Source: Phycisphaeraceae bacterium | GTDB taxonomy: Bacteria; Planctomycetota; Phycisphaerae; Phycisphaerales; UBA1924 | DNA: 64,000 nt | Reading direction: 5' to 3' | Assembly: GCA_015200025.1 (NCBI GenBank) | Contig: CP054186.1 | Span: 1,798,001 to 1,862,000 of the forward strand | Part shown: one piece after another, positions 30,653 to 38,621 of the stretch | Layout of the letters: each line of letters starts with the position of its first letter | Numbering within the stretch: the stretch's first letter is position 1 | The notes under the pieces: generated by a model | Seen by the model: only the letters and a program-made list of their open reading frames with translations | Database searches by the model: none | What the model was told of the DNA's origin: nothing | Program-made: the position numbers and the translations under genes

Positions 30653-32338
30653 TCAGCCCTCGGCCATGACCGCGCCGACCCCGCCCGCGGGACCACGCTG
30701 GGTCAACCACGTGATCTCGGGCCTTTTCAAGGCGATCGCCGCGGCGGCGAACACGGCGCCCCCGACGGCGACGCTCACCCCGGCTCCGATCACGTGATCC
30801 CACCATCCCTCGGGCGAGGGGAGCAACGCCTTGGCCGTCAGGACCGCGGCCGCCATCGCGGCGGTCGAGGCCGCGATGCCCAGGAAGCCCCGGAGCACGC
30901 CCGGATCGACGGCGTCGATGCCCAGGTGGCGGCTGCAGAGCCACGCCAGGGCGGCGAACTGGACGCACGCCCCGATCGTGGTCGCCCAGGCCAGGCCCGC
31001 CTCGCGCAGGGGCCAGATGAGCGCCAGGTTGAGCCCCACGTTGAGCACGACGACGGCGATCGAGACGCGCATCGGGGTGGCGGTGTCGCCGCGGGCGTAG
31101 AAGGCCCGTGTCAGGACGTTGTTGAGCGAGTAGGCCCAGACCGCGGGCGCGAAGCCGATGAGCACCGCCGTCGCTCGCGCGACGCCCTCGCGGCTGAACG
31201 CGTGCTCCCCGCCCGCGAGCAGGACGTTCGTCAGGTCGTCGGCCACGAGGACGAGCCCGACGCTGGCGGGCAGGCCGATGAACATGGCGACGCGGAGCCC
31301 GCGGTGCAGGACCGACGCGAAGTTCGGCCCGTCGTGCGCGGCGCGGGCGAGCAGGGGGAAGACCGCCGTGGCGACCGCGATCCCGAACACCCCGAGGGGG
31401 AACTGGTAGAAGCGCGAGGCGGTGGAGAGGATGATGTTGGAGGCCCCGTCGAGGGGGACGGGCCGGCCGAACATCGTGGGCCCGATCCAGGTCGGCCACA
31501 TGGCGATAAGGGCGTCGCCCAGGGTGCTCAGTTGCAGGGCGCCCATCCCAACGACGACGGGCATGAACCGGGTGAGGACGGTCCTCGCGGCGGGGCGGAC
31601 GCCCGCGAGCCGCGTGGTCCACCGCGTGCGCCCGCGGAGGGCGGCCAGAGACCAGGCGAGCTGCGCCACGCCCGAGGCCACCGCGCCCCACGCGACGGCG
31701 TGGGCGGTCCATGCTCGTCCGGCGTCGGGAACGAGGAACGACACGAGGCAGGCGGCGATCATGAAGAGGTTGAGGATGATGGGAGCGGCGGCGGGCGGGG
31801 CGTACCGGCCGTGGGCCTGGAGCATCCCGCCGAGGATGGCGGTCCCGCAGACCATGGGCATCAGCGGGAGCATGACCATCGTCAGGGCAATCGACGTACG
31901 GGCGTCGTCGGAAGGGGTGCCCGCGAGCAGGACCGCGCCCAGGACGATCTCGGCGAGGGCGACCAGCCCGAGGGTGACAACCCCGAGGGTGGCCAGGACG
32001 GCCGACGCGAGTCGGGAGGCCTGGGGCGGATCATCGCGGAGAAGCCGGACGTACTCGGGGATGAACGCGGCGGAGAGGGCCCCCTCGCCGAAGAGGCGCC
32101 GGAAGAGGTTGGGGATGAGGAAAGCGGCGGCGAAGGCCGACCCGATCGCGGAATCGCCCAGCACGCGGGCGACCAGGGTTTCGCGGGCGAGGCCCGCGAA
32201 CCGCGAGACCAGCGTGAGCCCGGAGACGACGCGGACGGCCGCCGCGAACGCCCCGCCCGTACGCTCGTCGACCCCGGCGCCCGCGGTGGGGTTGACCGCG
32301 GCGGGTGGTTGATCGGGCTGGTCCCGGGTGGGGGGCAC
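30653..32338 (-). CDS. murJ: Lipid II flippase MurJ (MviN)
   Basis: 561 residues. After a Pro-rich N-terminus, SGLTLVSRFAGLARETLVARVLGDS, FLIPNLFRRLFGEGALSAAFIPEY and about fourteen hydrophobic helices follow the MOP-superfamily MurJ pattern (RRLFGEGA is the usual motif; GEHAFSREGVARATAVLIGFAP later). It flips lipid II, or a related lipid-linked sugar, across the inner membrane. It ends five bases from the convergent acetyltransferase stop and lies seven bases after the VanZ-like gene. Confidence 0.9.
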   Translation of the reverse strand: MPPTRDQPDQPPAAVNPTAGAGVDERTGGAFAAAVRVVSGLTLVSRFAGLARETLVARVLGDSAIGSAFAAAFLIPNLFRRLFGEGALSAAFIPEYVRLLRDDPPQASRLASAVLATLGVVTLGLVALAEIVLGAVLLAGTPSDDARTSIALTMVMLPLMPMVCGTAILGGMLQAHGRYAPPAAAPIILNLFMIAACLVSFLVPDAGRAWTAHAVAWGAVASGVAQLAWSLAALRGRTRWTTRLAGVRPAARTVLTRFMPVVVGMGALQLSTLGDALIAMWPTWIGPTMFGRPVPLDGASNIILSTASRFYQFPLGVFGIAVATAVFPLLARAAHDGPNFASVLHRGLRVAMFIGLPASVGLVLVADDLTNVLLAGGEHAFSREGVARATAVLIGFAPAVWAYSLNNVLTRAFYARGDTATPMRVSIAVVVLNVGLNLALIWPLREAGLAWATTIGACVQFAALAWLCSRHLGIDAVDPGVLRGFLGIAASTAAMAAAVLTAKALLPSPEGWWDHVIGAGVSVAVGGAVFAAAAIALKRPEITWLTQRGPAGGVGAVMAEG

Positions 32339-32345
32339 GGGGCTG

Positions 32346-32777
32346 TTATCGGAGATCCGGGGTCCGTCCCCGTTGAGGATCTCGGCGGGCTTGGGCGGTC
32401 CGGTTGCCGACGACCGCGATGAGGAGGGCCGCGGCGACCCCCAGCAGGTTGGCGAAGAAGTCGTCCCACGCCGCCCAGCGGTTGACGATGGGGACCGCCT
32501 GCAGGGCCTCGTCGACGCCGGCGTAGGCGGTGGCGATCAGCCCGGTCCGCCAGATGTTGGGCCACGACGTGGGCGGGCCGAACCATCCGCAAGCCAGCGC
32601 GAAGAGCGTCCACAGCGCGAACGCGAACAGATGGACGACCAGGTCGGGGCGGTGGAACGGGCCCTCGATCTGGAGGTTGGGCCAGTGGGTCCCGATGAAG
32701 AGCAGAACGGCGTAGATCCAGAACATCGTCCGCGCGTACGCCGCGATCACCGTCCGGCGCGAGCGCGGGTCGGTCAC
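32346..32777 (-). CDS. VanZ-like membrane protein
   Basis: 143 residues from GTG 32777, which overlaps the parA stop as GTGA; the longer upstream frame is parA's shadow. Four helices (TMFWIYAVLLFIGTHWP, DLVVHLFAFALWTLFALACGW, WRTGLIATAYAGVDEALQA, FANLLGVAAALLIAVVG) with the conserved His of VVHLFAFAL and the DEALQ..P segment of the VanZ family. The family's function is poorly known; it is often next to cell-envelope polysaccharide genes, as here. Confidence 0.8.
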   Translation of the reverse strand: MTDPRSRRTVIAAYARTMFWIYAVLLFIGTHWPNLQIEGPFHRPDLVVHLFAFALWTLFALACGWFGPPTSWPNIWRTGLIATAYAGVDEALQAVPIVNRWAAWDDFFANLLGVAAALLIAVVGNRTAQARRDPQRGRTPDLR

Positions 32778-33703
32778 GCCGAAGCCTCCGCCCCGGGCGA
32801 CGCGACGGGAGCCTGTCGGCCCGGGGTCGAGACCTGGGCGTGCGTCGGGGCGGGGCTTGCGGCCGAGGCGAGCTTGGCGACCAGGGCGTCCCACTCGCGT
32901 GTCAGCCCCTCGGCGATGGCGGCGTAGTCCTGGGCGCCCGGGGCGTCGGGGGCGTAATCAAAGATCGTCTGCCCGAAGCTCGGGCACTCGGCCAGCTTGA
33001 TGTTCCGCCGCACCGGCGGGCGGAGGACGCGCGCGTACCGCCAGGGCGTGTCCTGATCGCGCCCCGCCTCGAAAAAGCCTTCGAGATCCGCGACGACTTC
33101 GCGGGCGTGGGTGCTGGTGGGGTCGTGCATGCAGAGCACCACGCCCAGGACTCGCAGGCGGGGGTTGAAACTGCGCGATGCCAGGCGGACGGTTTCCATG
33201 AGTTTGCCGACGCCCTGCAGGGCGAGGAAATGCGCCTGCATCGGGATGATGACCTCGCGGGCGGCCGCGAGCCCGTTGAGCGTCAGGAGGCCCAGCGAGG
33301 GCGGGCAATCGATCAGGATGTGGTCGTAACGGTCGCCCAGGGCGGCGAAAATGGCTTCCAGCCGCTTGAGCCGGTCGGGCTCGGCGGCCAGGTCGATCTC
33401 CGCCGCGGCCAGGTCGGTGGTGCTGGGCAGCACGTCGAGGTTCTCGGTGGCCCGACGGATGATCCCGCCCGCGTCGAGCGAAGGGTCGAGGAGCAGGTCG
33501 TAGACGCTGCGCTCGAGCGTGGCGCTGTCCACGCCCAGGTGGAGCGAGGCGTGGGCCTGCGGGTCGAGGTCGACGACCAAGGTCCTCCGGCCTGCCCTGG
33601 CGAAGGCGGCGGCCAGGTTCACCGTGGTGGTGGTCTTCCCGACGCCGCCCTTCTGGTTCATGAGGGCGATCAGGCGGACGGGGCGTGTGCTCATCCCGGG
33701 CAT
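32774..33703 (-). CDS. parA: ParA/Soj-family ATPase
   Basis: 309 residues (start 33703, or the Met at 33694). LIALMNQKGGVGKTTTTVNLAAAFA is the deviant Walker A, VVDLDPQAHASLHLG the Walker A'-adjacent motif and HILIDCPPSLGLLTLNGLAA the Walker B. This matches chromosomal ParA/Soj. No ParB or parS is visible, and the position inside a polysaccharide/cell-wall cluster makes a role in positioning envelope machinery as plausible as chromosome segregation. The C-terminus is an Ala/Pro-rich tail. Confidence 0.85.
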   Translation of the reverse strand: MPGMSTRPVRLIALMNQKGGVGKTTTTVNLAAAFARAGRRTLVVDLDPQAHASLHLGVDSATLERSVYDLLLDPSLDAGGIIRRATENLDVLPSTTDLAAAEIDLAAEPDRLKRLEAIFAALGDRYDHILIDCPPSLGLLTLNGLAAAREVIIPMQAHFLALQGVGKLMETVRLASRSFNPRLRVLGVVLCMHDPTSTHAREVVADLEGFFEAGRDQDTPWRYARVLRPPVRRNIKLAECPSFGQTIFDYAPDAPGAQDYAAIAEGLTREWDALVAKLASAASPAPTHAQVSTPGRQAPVASPGAEASA

Positions 33704-33749
33704 CGAGCCGAGTATACGTCGGGGTGGGACGCTCCACGGCGGCCGAGGG

Positions 33750-35192
33750 TTACGTGCTCACGCCGCCCGCCGCGGCGGTCCCGGCCTGGGTTTCGGGCAC
33801 CGCCAAAGGGGGAGCGGCCTCGGGCGGGGGGACCGAGGGGGGGGCGTCCAGGGCGAGGGCCTGCTCCTCGATCTGCTTCTTCCTCGCGACCTTGATGGCG
33901 ATGACGGCGATGTAACTGAGCAGGACGGCGGTGATCGCGTAGACCACGCGCTGACGCCAGAAGGTCATCAGGACACCCAGCGTCGCGAACGCGGCCCCGA
34001 ACCCGTAGAGCGACAGGGCGGCCCCCTTGACCCCCAGCGCCCGCTTGAGCATGTGGTGCAAGTGGTCGCTGTCGGCGGAGCTGATGCTCTTCCCGGCCAT
34101 CTTCCGGCGGACGATCGCCAGGGCCGTGTCGATCAGCGGGATCGAGTAGATGATCAGCCCCGCGGCGACCAGATGGGTCTTGCCCGTGTCGCCCAGGGTC
34201 AGGATGATGACGATGGTGCAATAGCCCAGGAGCAGCGACCCGCAATCCCCAAGGAAGATCGACGCGGGGTTGAAGTTGTGCGGGAGGAAGCCCAGGCACG
34301 CGCCCAGAACGGCCATGCACAGGACGATCCGCTGCCCGTCGCGGGGCCCGTCCCCCGTGACGGCGAGGGCGAGGGCGACGACGAGCAGCCCCGCGGTGGC
34401 GACCGCGGTCACGCCGCTGAGCAGCCCGTCGAGCCCGTCGATCAGGTTCGAGGCGTTGCAGGCGCCGATGACGAAGAACGCGATCAGCGCGGTCCCGACC
34501 CAGTAGACGATGTCGATGGGGATCTGGCTGTACCCCAAGACCTCGAAGGGGAGCGGGATAAAGTAAATCAACGTGCGGAAGTCGGTCCCGATGAAGGGAT
34601 CCGAGATCGTGGTGATGGGGAGCCCCAAGGCGTCGGCGATGGGCACGAGGAGCCCCGCGGCGAGCTTGACGCCGACGTTATCGAACGCCAGCGCCGCCGC
34701 CGCGAAGAGCTGCCCGCCGATCTTGACCCTCGGGGTGGTGCCCGCGACATCGTCGATCAGCCCGACGATCGCGATGACGACCATGCCCAGAACGATCGAG
34801 AAGGGGACGGCCTGGAGGGGCTCGCCGAAGCGCGTGATGGCGAGGTCGCCCAGCGTCGGGTCGGGGTCGCCCAGGTAACTGAAAAAGATCCCGGCGATCA
34901 CACCCAGGAAGACCGCCGCGCCGCCGAGGTACGCGATGGGCATCTTGTGCTGCTTGCGGGCCTCGTTGGGGCGGTCGACGATCCCGTGCCGCACGGCCAG
35001 GCGACGCATCAGGGGCGTCGCGCACAACGCCACGCCGAAGGAGACCAGAAAGACCCAGACATAACTGTGGAACACGCCCAAGGCCGAGAGCGTGTGCTCC
35101 GCGACCCGGGCCGCGGGCGCGGCGGTGGCGGCGAGCGGGGCCGAGGGGTCCGGCGCCGCGGGGGACAGGTCGATCGGAACGCCGGGGATCAT
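33750..35192 (-). CDS. WecA/TagO-like undecaprenyl-phosphate sugar-1-phosphate transferase
   Basis: 480 residues from ATG 35192, which overlaps the upstream epimerase stop (ATGA). A membrane protein of the MraY/WecA superfamily: GIVDRPNEARKQHKMPIAYLGGAAVF, VGLIDDVAGTTPRVKIGGQ (Asp pair for Mg), NASNLIDGLDGLLSGV, GDCGSLLLG and SDHLHHMLKRALG (the HHxxR-like cytoplasmic loop). It would load the first sugar phosphate onto undecaprenyl phosphate for the exopolysaccharide made by this locus. The C-terminal 40 residues are Pro/Ala-rich. Confidence 0.9.
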   Translation of the reverse strand: MIPGVPIDLSPAAPDPSAPLAATAAPAARVAEHTLSALGVFHSYVWVFLVSFGVALCATPLMRRLAVRHGIVDRPNEARKQHKMPIAYLGGAAVFLGVIAGIFFSYLGDPDPTLGDLAITRFGEPLQAVPFSIVLGMVVIAIVGLIDDVAGTTPRVKIGGQLFAAAALAFDNVGVKLAAGLLVPIADALGLPITTISDPFIGTDFRTLIYFIPLPFEVLGYSQIPIDIVYWVGTALIAFFVIGACNASNLIDGLDGLLSGVTAVATAGLLVVALALAVTGDGPRDGQRIVLCMAVLGACLGFLPHNFNPASIFLGDCGSLLLGYCTIVIILTLGDTGKTHLVAAGLIIYSIPLIDTALAIVRRKMAGKSISSADSDHLHHMLKRALGVKGAALSLYGFGAAFATLGVLMTFWRQRVVYAITAVLLSYIAVIAIKVARKKQIEEQALALDAPPSVPPPEAAPPLAVPETQAGTAAAGGVST

Positions 35193-36289
35193 CCTCGCAC
35201 CCCCGCTTGGGCCCCCGGCGCACGCGCGATCTCGGCGGCCAGGTCGCGGATGGTCTGCTCGAGGGGCACGGTCGGCTCGAACCCGATCGCCGAGCGGATC
35301 CGCGTCAGGTCGGGGCGGCGGTCGCGGAGGTCCTCGAACCCCGGCGCGTAGGCACGTTCGTAGGGGACGTACGCGATGGTCGATCGTGAGCCCAGCACCC
35401 GCACCACCAGGGCCGCCAGGTCCGCGATCGTGATCGCGCGGTCCGAGCCCAGGTTGAAGACCTTGCCCCGGCACGAGGGCTCGCCCAGCACGCGGGGCAT
35501 CGCGGCGACCACGTCACGCACGTCGCAGAAGCACCGCGTCTGACGCCCGTCGCCGAACACCTCGAGCGGCTCGCCCCGCAACGCCGCGGCGACGAACCGG
35601 GGAAGGACCATCCCGAACTCGCCGACCTGCCTCGGGCCCACGGTGTTGAACAGGCGCACGACGACCGCGGGGAGCCCCCTCGCGGCGTGGGCCAGGGCGA
35701 GGTACTCGTCCACGGCCTTGCTGCACCCGTAGCACCACCGGCTCATCGTGGTCGGGCCGTAGACCACGTCGTCGTCCTCGGCGAAGGGCGTCTTGGCGCC
35801 CTTGCCGTAGACCTCGGAGCTCGAGACCACGAGCGTCGGCGTGGGGACCCCCCCGGGGGCGCGCGACCGCGCGAAGCGGAGCAGGTCGATCGTCCTGGCG
35901 ATGTTCGTCTCGATCGCGGTGATCGGGTCTTCCACGACCAGCTTGACGCCCACCGCCGCCGCGAGGTGATAGATCTGGTCGAACGTCTCGCCCTTGCCCA
36001 GGGCGTGGAGCGCGTCGGAAAGGTCGGCCTCGAAGAAGCGCAGACGCTCGTGCCGATCGGGGAGGTTGTGACGCCGGCCGGTCGTGAGGTTGTCGATCAC
36101 GGTCACGGCGTCGCCCCGGTCGAGCAGCAGCCCGACCAGGTGCGAACCAATAAAGCCCGACCCGCCCGTGACCAAGACCCGCCGCGGTCCGCCCGGGCGC
36201 GGGCCCTCCCCGTCGTTGGCGTGGGGGGGCGTGGCGTCGGGCGGTAGGGTGCTCACGTCGTATCTCGGGTTCGTGCCGGCGTGCTCCAC
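35189..36289 (-). CDS. NAD-dependent sugar epimerase/dehydratase
   Basis: 366 residues including a ~35 residue low-complexity N-terminus; a start nearer 36256 is possible. RVLVTGGSGFIGSHLVGLLLDRGD is the Rossmann motif, then DNLTTGRRHNL, VSSSEVYGKGAKTPFAEDDDVVYGPT, and YGCSKAVDEYLALAH, where Tyr-x3-Lys is the catalytic pair. It is closest to the UDP-glucose 4-epimerase/UDP-xylose synthase group; the exact reaction is not decided by sequence. Overlaps the WecA-like gene by four bases. Confidence 0.85.
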   Translation of the reverse strand: MEHAGTNPRYDVSTLPPDATPPHANDGEGPRPGGPRRVLVTGGSGFIGSHLVGLLLDRGDAVTVIDNLTTGRRHNLPDRHERLRFFEADLSDALHALGKGETFDQIYHLAAAVGVKLVVEDPITAIETNIARTIDLLRFARSRAPGGVPTPTLVVSSSEVYGKGAKTPFAEDDDVVYGPTTMSRWCYGCSKAVDEYLALAHAARGLPAVVVRLFNTVGPRQVGEFGMVLPRFVAAALRGEPLEVFGDGRQTRCFCDVRDVVAAMPRVLGEPSCRGKVFNLGSDRAITIADLAALVVRVLGSRSTIAYVPYERAYAPGFEDLRDRRPDLTRIRSAIGFEPTVPLEQTIRDLAAEIARAPGAQAGVRG

Positions 36290-36346
36290 GGGCGACGGCG
36301 CGTCCGGGTCGGAGCACGCACCGTACGCCTCTCGATCCGCGGCCGC

Positions 36347-38566
36347 TCAGGCCTGGTCGCTGTGGTACTCGTGCGCGGTGCGGATGTTGCCCTTGAGGTA
36401 CCCGCCGGCCGCGGACTTGACCCCGTTAACCAGCACGCCGATGAACTCGCCCCGGGCCTCGGAGAGCTCGGTCCGGAAGCGGGCGATCATGCCGCGTTTC
36501 TCGGAGAAGGCGCGGGCGACGAGGAACGAGGCGTCGGCCCTGTTGGCGATCGCGACCGCGTCGCCCGAGACCACCGCCGGGGGAGTGTCGATCAGGATCA
36601 CGTCGTACTTCGCCCTCGCGTCGCGGAGGAGCGTCGAGAACGCGTCGGACGAGAGGGCCTCGTACGCCCGGTGCTCGCGGGTCCCCGCGGGCAGGACTCG
36701 GAGCCTCGGGGTTCCCTCGACCGCGACGGCCGCGTCGTCCAGCGTCGCGGCGCCCGCGAGCACGTCGCCCAGCCCCGGTCCCTCGGCGACCCCGAAGACC
36801 CGGTGCTGGCCCGGGCGGCGGAGGTTCGCGTCGATAACCAGGACGCTCCGCCCCGCGGCGGCCGTCGCGAGGGCGAGGTTCGAGACCACGCTCGTCGAGC
36901 CCGACGAGGGGATGCACCCGACCACGACCAGGGCCTTGTGGCCCGCGGTCTCCATGCGCTTGAGCACCCCGGCGCGGACCTGGCGGAAGTTCTCCGCCAG
37001 CACGCCGCGGGGTCGGTCCCGGAACGCGGTCTCGACGGCGCCGGGGCCCGAGGGGTCCTCCTCGGCGTCGGCGACCCAGCCCACCAGGCGCGTGCGGGGC
37101 AGGAGCCCCACGTCCGCCGGGCCCTTGATCCGCGTGTCCACGACCTCGCGGAGCACGACGAAGCCCGTGACCAGCGCGAGGCACACGACCGCGCCCGCGG
37201 GGATCATGAAGATCAGCTTGGGGAACTCGGGCTCGTCGGGCTTGCTCACCGAGGTCTGCAGCGTCTGGATCCGCTTGGCCGTCGGGAGCAGGATGATCGC
37301 GTTGAGCTTGCCCAGGTCGTCCTGGGCGGAGTTGCGGCTGAATTCAAGCTGGCGGATCTTGTCGTCGATGTCGCCCAGCTCGCTGAGGGTCTGGTTGATC
37401 TCGGTCTGGCGGAGCTTGAGCGCGTCGATCTTGCCCTGCATCTCCGATTGCTGGGCGTCGAGGGCCCGCTTGCGGAGCTGGAGGTCGGAGTACTGGCGGT
37501 TGAACTCGCGACCCAGGGCTTCGTTCTCGACCGCCGCCAGCTGCTGGCGGTACCCCTCGAGCCGGGTCTCGAAGACCTTGTACTGACGGTGCTCGCGCGT
37601 GATGCCCCGGCGGTCCATGGCCGCCAGCTCCGCCTCGAGCCCGGTGATGCTCTCGCGGATGCTCAGGACCTGGGGCTCGCGGGCCACCAGGGCGCGGATC
37701 TCGTCGTTGTACACGACCGAGCCGCTCTTGTCATAGAGCTCCTCTTCGCGGGCCTTGATCCTCGTCGTCACCTCCTGGAGGAACTGCTCGACGTCGGAGA
37801 GCGAGCGCGTGTAGATGTCCAGCTCCCGCACCGCCTGGCCGAGTTTGGGGTCGTTGGTGTCGACGTTCTTCTCGCGCTGGAGCGCCGACCGGCGGGTCTT
37901 GAGGCGGTCGACCTCCCGCCGCGCCTCCTCGATCTGCTGCGACAGGACGTTCGTGCGGTCCTTGAACGCGTCGTCGTTGCGCCGGCGGACCTGGCCCATG
38001 TACTCGTTCATCACCATGTTCACGATCTCGGCGGCGTCGAGCGGGTCCTTCCAGGTGAACGACAGCTCGATGAGCGAGGTCTGTGGCACCGTGCGAGCCC
38101 GGACCTCGTCCTTGAGCTCCTGGAGCACCTCGGACGTGTTGATCGACCCGTCCGACTTGCGGAAGCCCGCCGACCACTTCTTCGCGAGCGTCGGCAGGTT
38201 GGGGTTCTGCGCCACCGCCCGCAGCACCTCCTCCGACGTCATCAGGCGGACCTGCGTCTGCATGAACGTCTGCATCTCGTCCTGGGAGACCACGCCGGCG
38301 CCCGTCGGGCGGTAGGGGTCCACCTCGGTCGGGTTGCAGACGAACATCGCGCGGGGCTTGTAGAACGGGTACAGCTTCATCCACACGAAGTGCCCCGCCG
38401 TCCCCAGCACCAACCCCACGACCAGCGAGCCGATCAGGAGCCACTTGTTCCGGAGGATCAGCTTGATCGGGTCGAGCGTCGCGCCCGCCGGGGGGGGCGG
38501 GGGAGGCGCGACGGCCGGGCGGGGCGCGGGCGTCGCGGGATTGATCGGTGCGGCGGCGGTGCTCAT
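36347..38566 (-). CDS. Wzz/Wzc-like polysaccharide co-polymerase with degenerate tyrosine-kinase domain
   Basis: 739 residues. A Pro-rich N-terminus precedes helix 1 (KWLLIGSLVVGLVLGTAGHFVW), a long periplasmic coiled-coil region (LSQQIEEARREVDRLKTRRSALQREK and more) and helix 2 (LIFMIPAGAVVCLALVTGFVVL). The C-terminal BY-kinase-like domain follows. Its Walker A region (about residues 548-560) reads GCIPSSGSTSVVSNLA, without the GKS/T lysine, while Walker A' VLVIDANLRRP and Walker B VILIDTPPAV remain. The tail has only two Tyr rather than a Tyr cluster. It may regulate chain length without kinase activity. Confidence 0.85.
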   Translation of the reverse strand: MSTAAAPINPATPAPRPAVAPPPPPPAGATLDPIKLILRNKWLLIGSLVVGLVLGTAGHFVWMKLYPFYKPRAMFVCNPTEVDPYRPTGAGVVSQDEMQTFMQTQVRLMTSEEVLRAVAQNPNLPTLAKKWSAGFRKSDGSINTSEVLQELKDEVRARTVPQTSLIELSFTWKDPLDAAEIVNMVMNEYMGQVRRRNDDAFKDRTNVLSQQIEEARREVDRLKTRRSALQREKNVDTNDPKLGQAVRELDIYTRSLSDVEQFLQEVTTRIKAREEELYDKSGSVVYNDEIRALVAREPQVLSIRESITGLEAELAAMDRRGITREHRQYKVFETRLEGYRQQLAAVENEALGREFNRQYSDLQLRKRALDAQQSEMQGKIDALKLRQTEINQTLSELGDIDDKIRQLEFSRNSAQDDLGKLNAIILLPTAKRIQTLQTSVSKPDEPEFPKLIFMIPAGAVVCLALVTGFVVLREVVDTRIKGPADVGLLPRTRLVGWVADAEEDPSGPGAVETAFRDRPRGVLAENFRQVRAGVLKRMETAGHKALVVVGCIPSSGSTSVVSNLALATAAAGRSVLVIDANLRRPGQHRVFGVAEGPGLGDVLAGAATLDDAAVAVEGTPRLRVLPAGTREHRAYEALSSDAFSTLLRDARAKYDVILIDTPPAVVSGDAVAIANRADASFLVARAFSEKRGMIARFRTELSEARGEFIGVLVNGVKSAAGGYLKGNIRTAHEYHSDQA

Positions 38567-38621
38567 GACTTCGGTCCTTGGCAGGTGTACGTTCCCGCGA
38601 CACGCGTCGCGTGGCGGGGGC

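Noticed and set aside
28984-30696. A 570-residue form of MqnA
   Set aside because: The upstream 274 codons are antisense to the acetyltransferase gene and low complexity; MqnA homology begins at ATG 29874.
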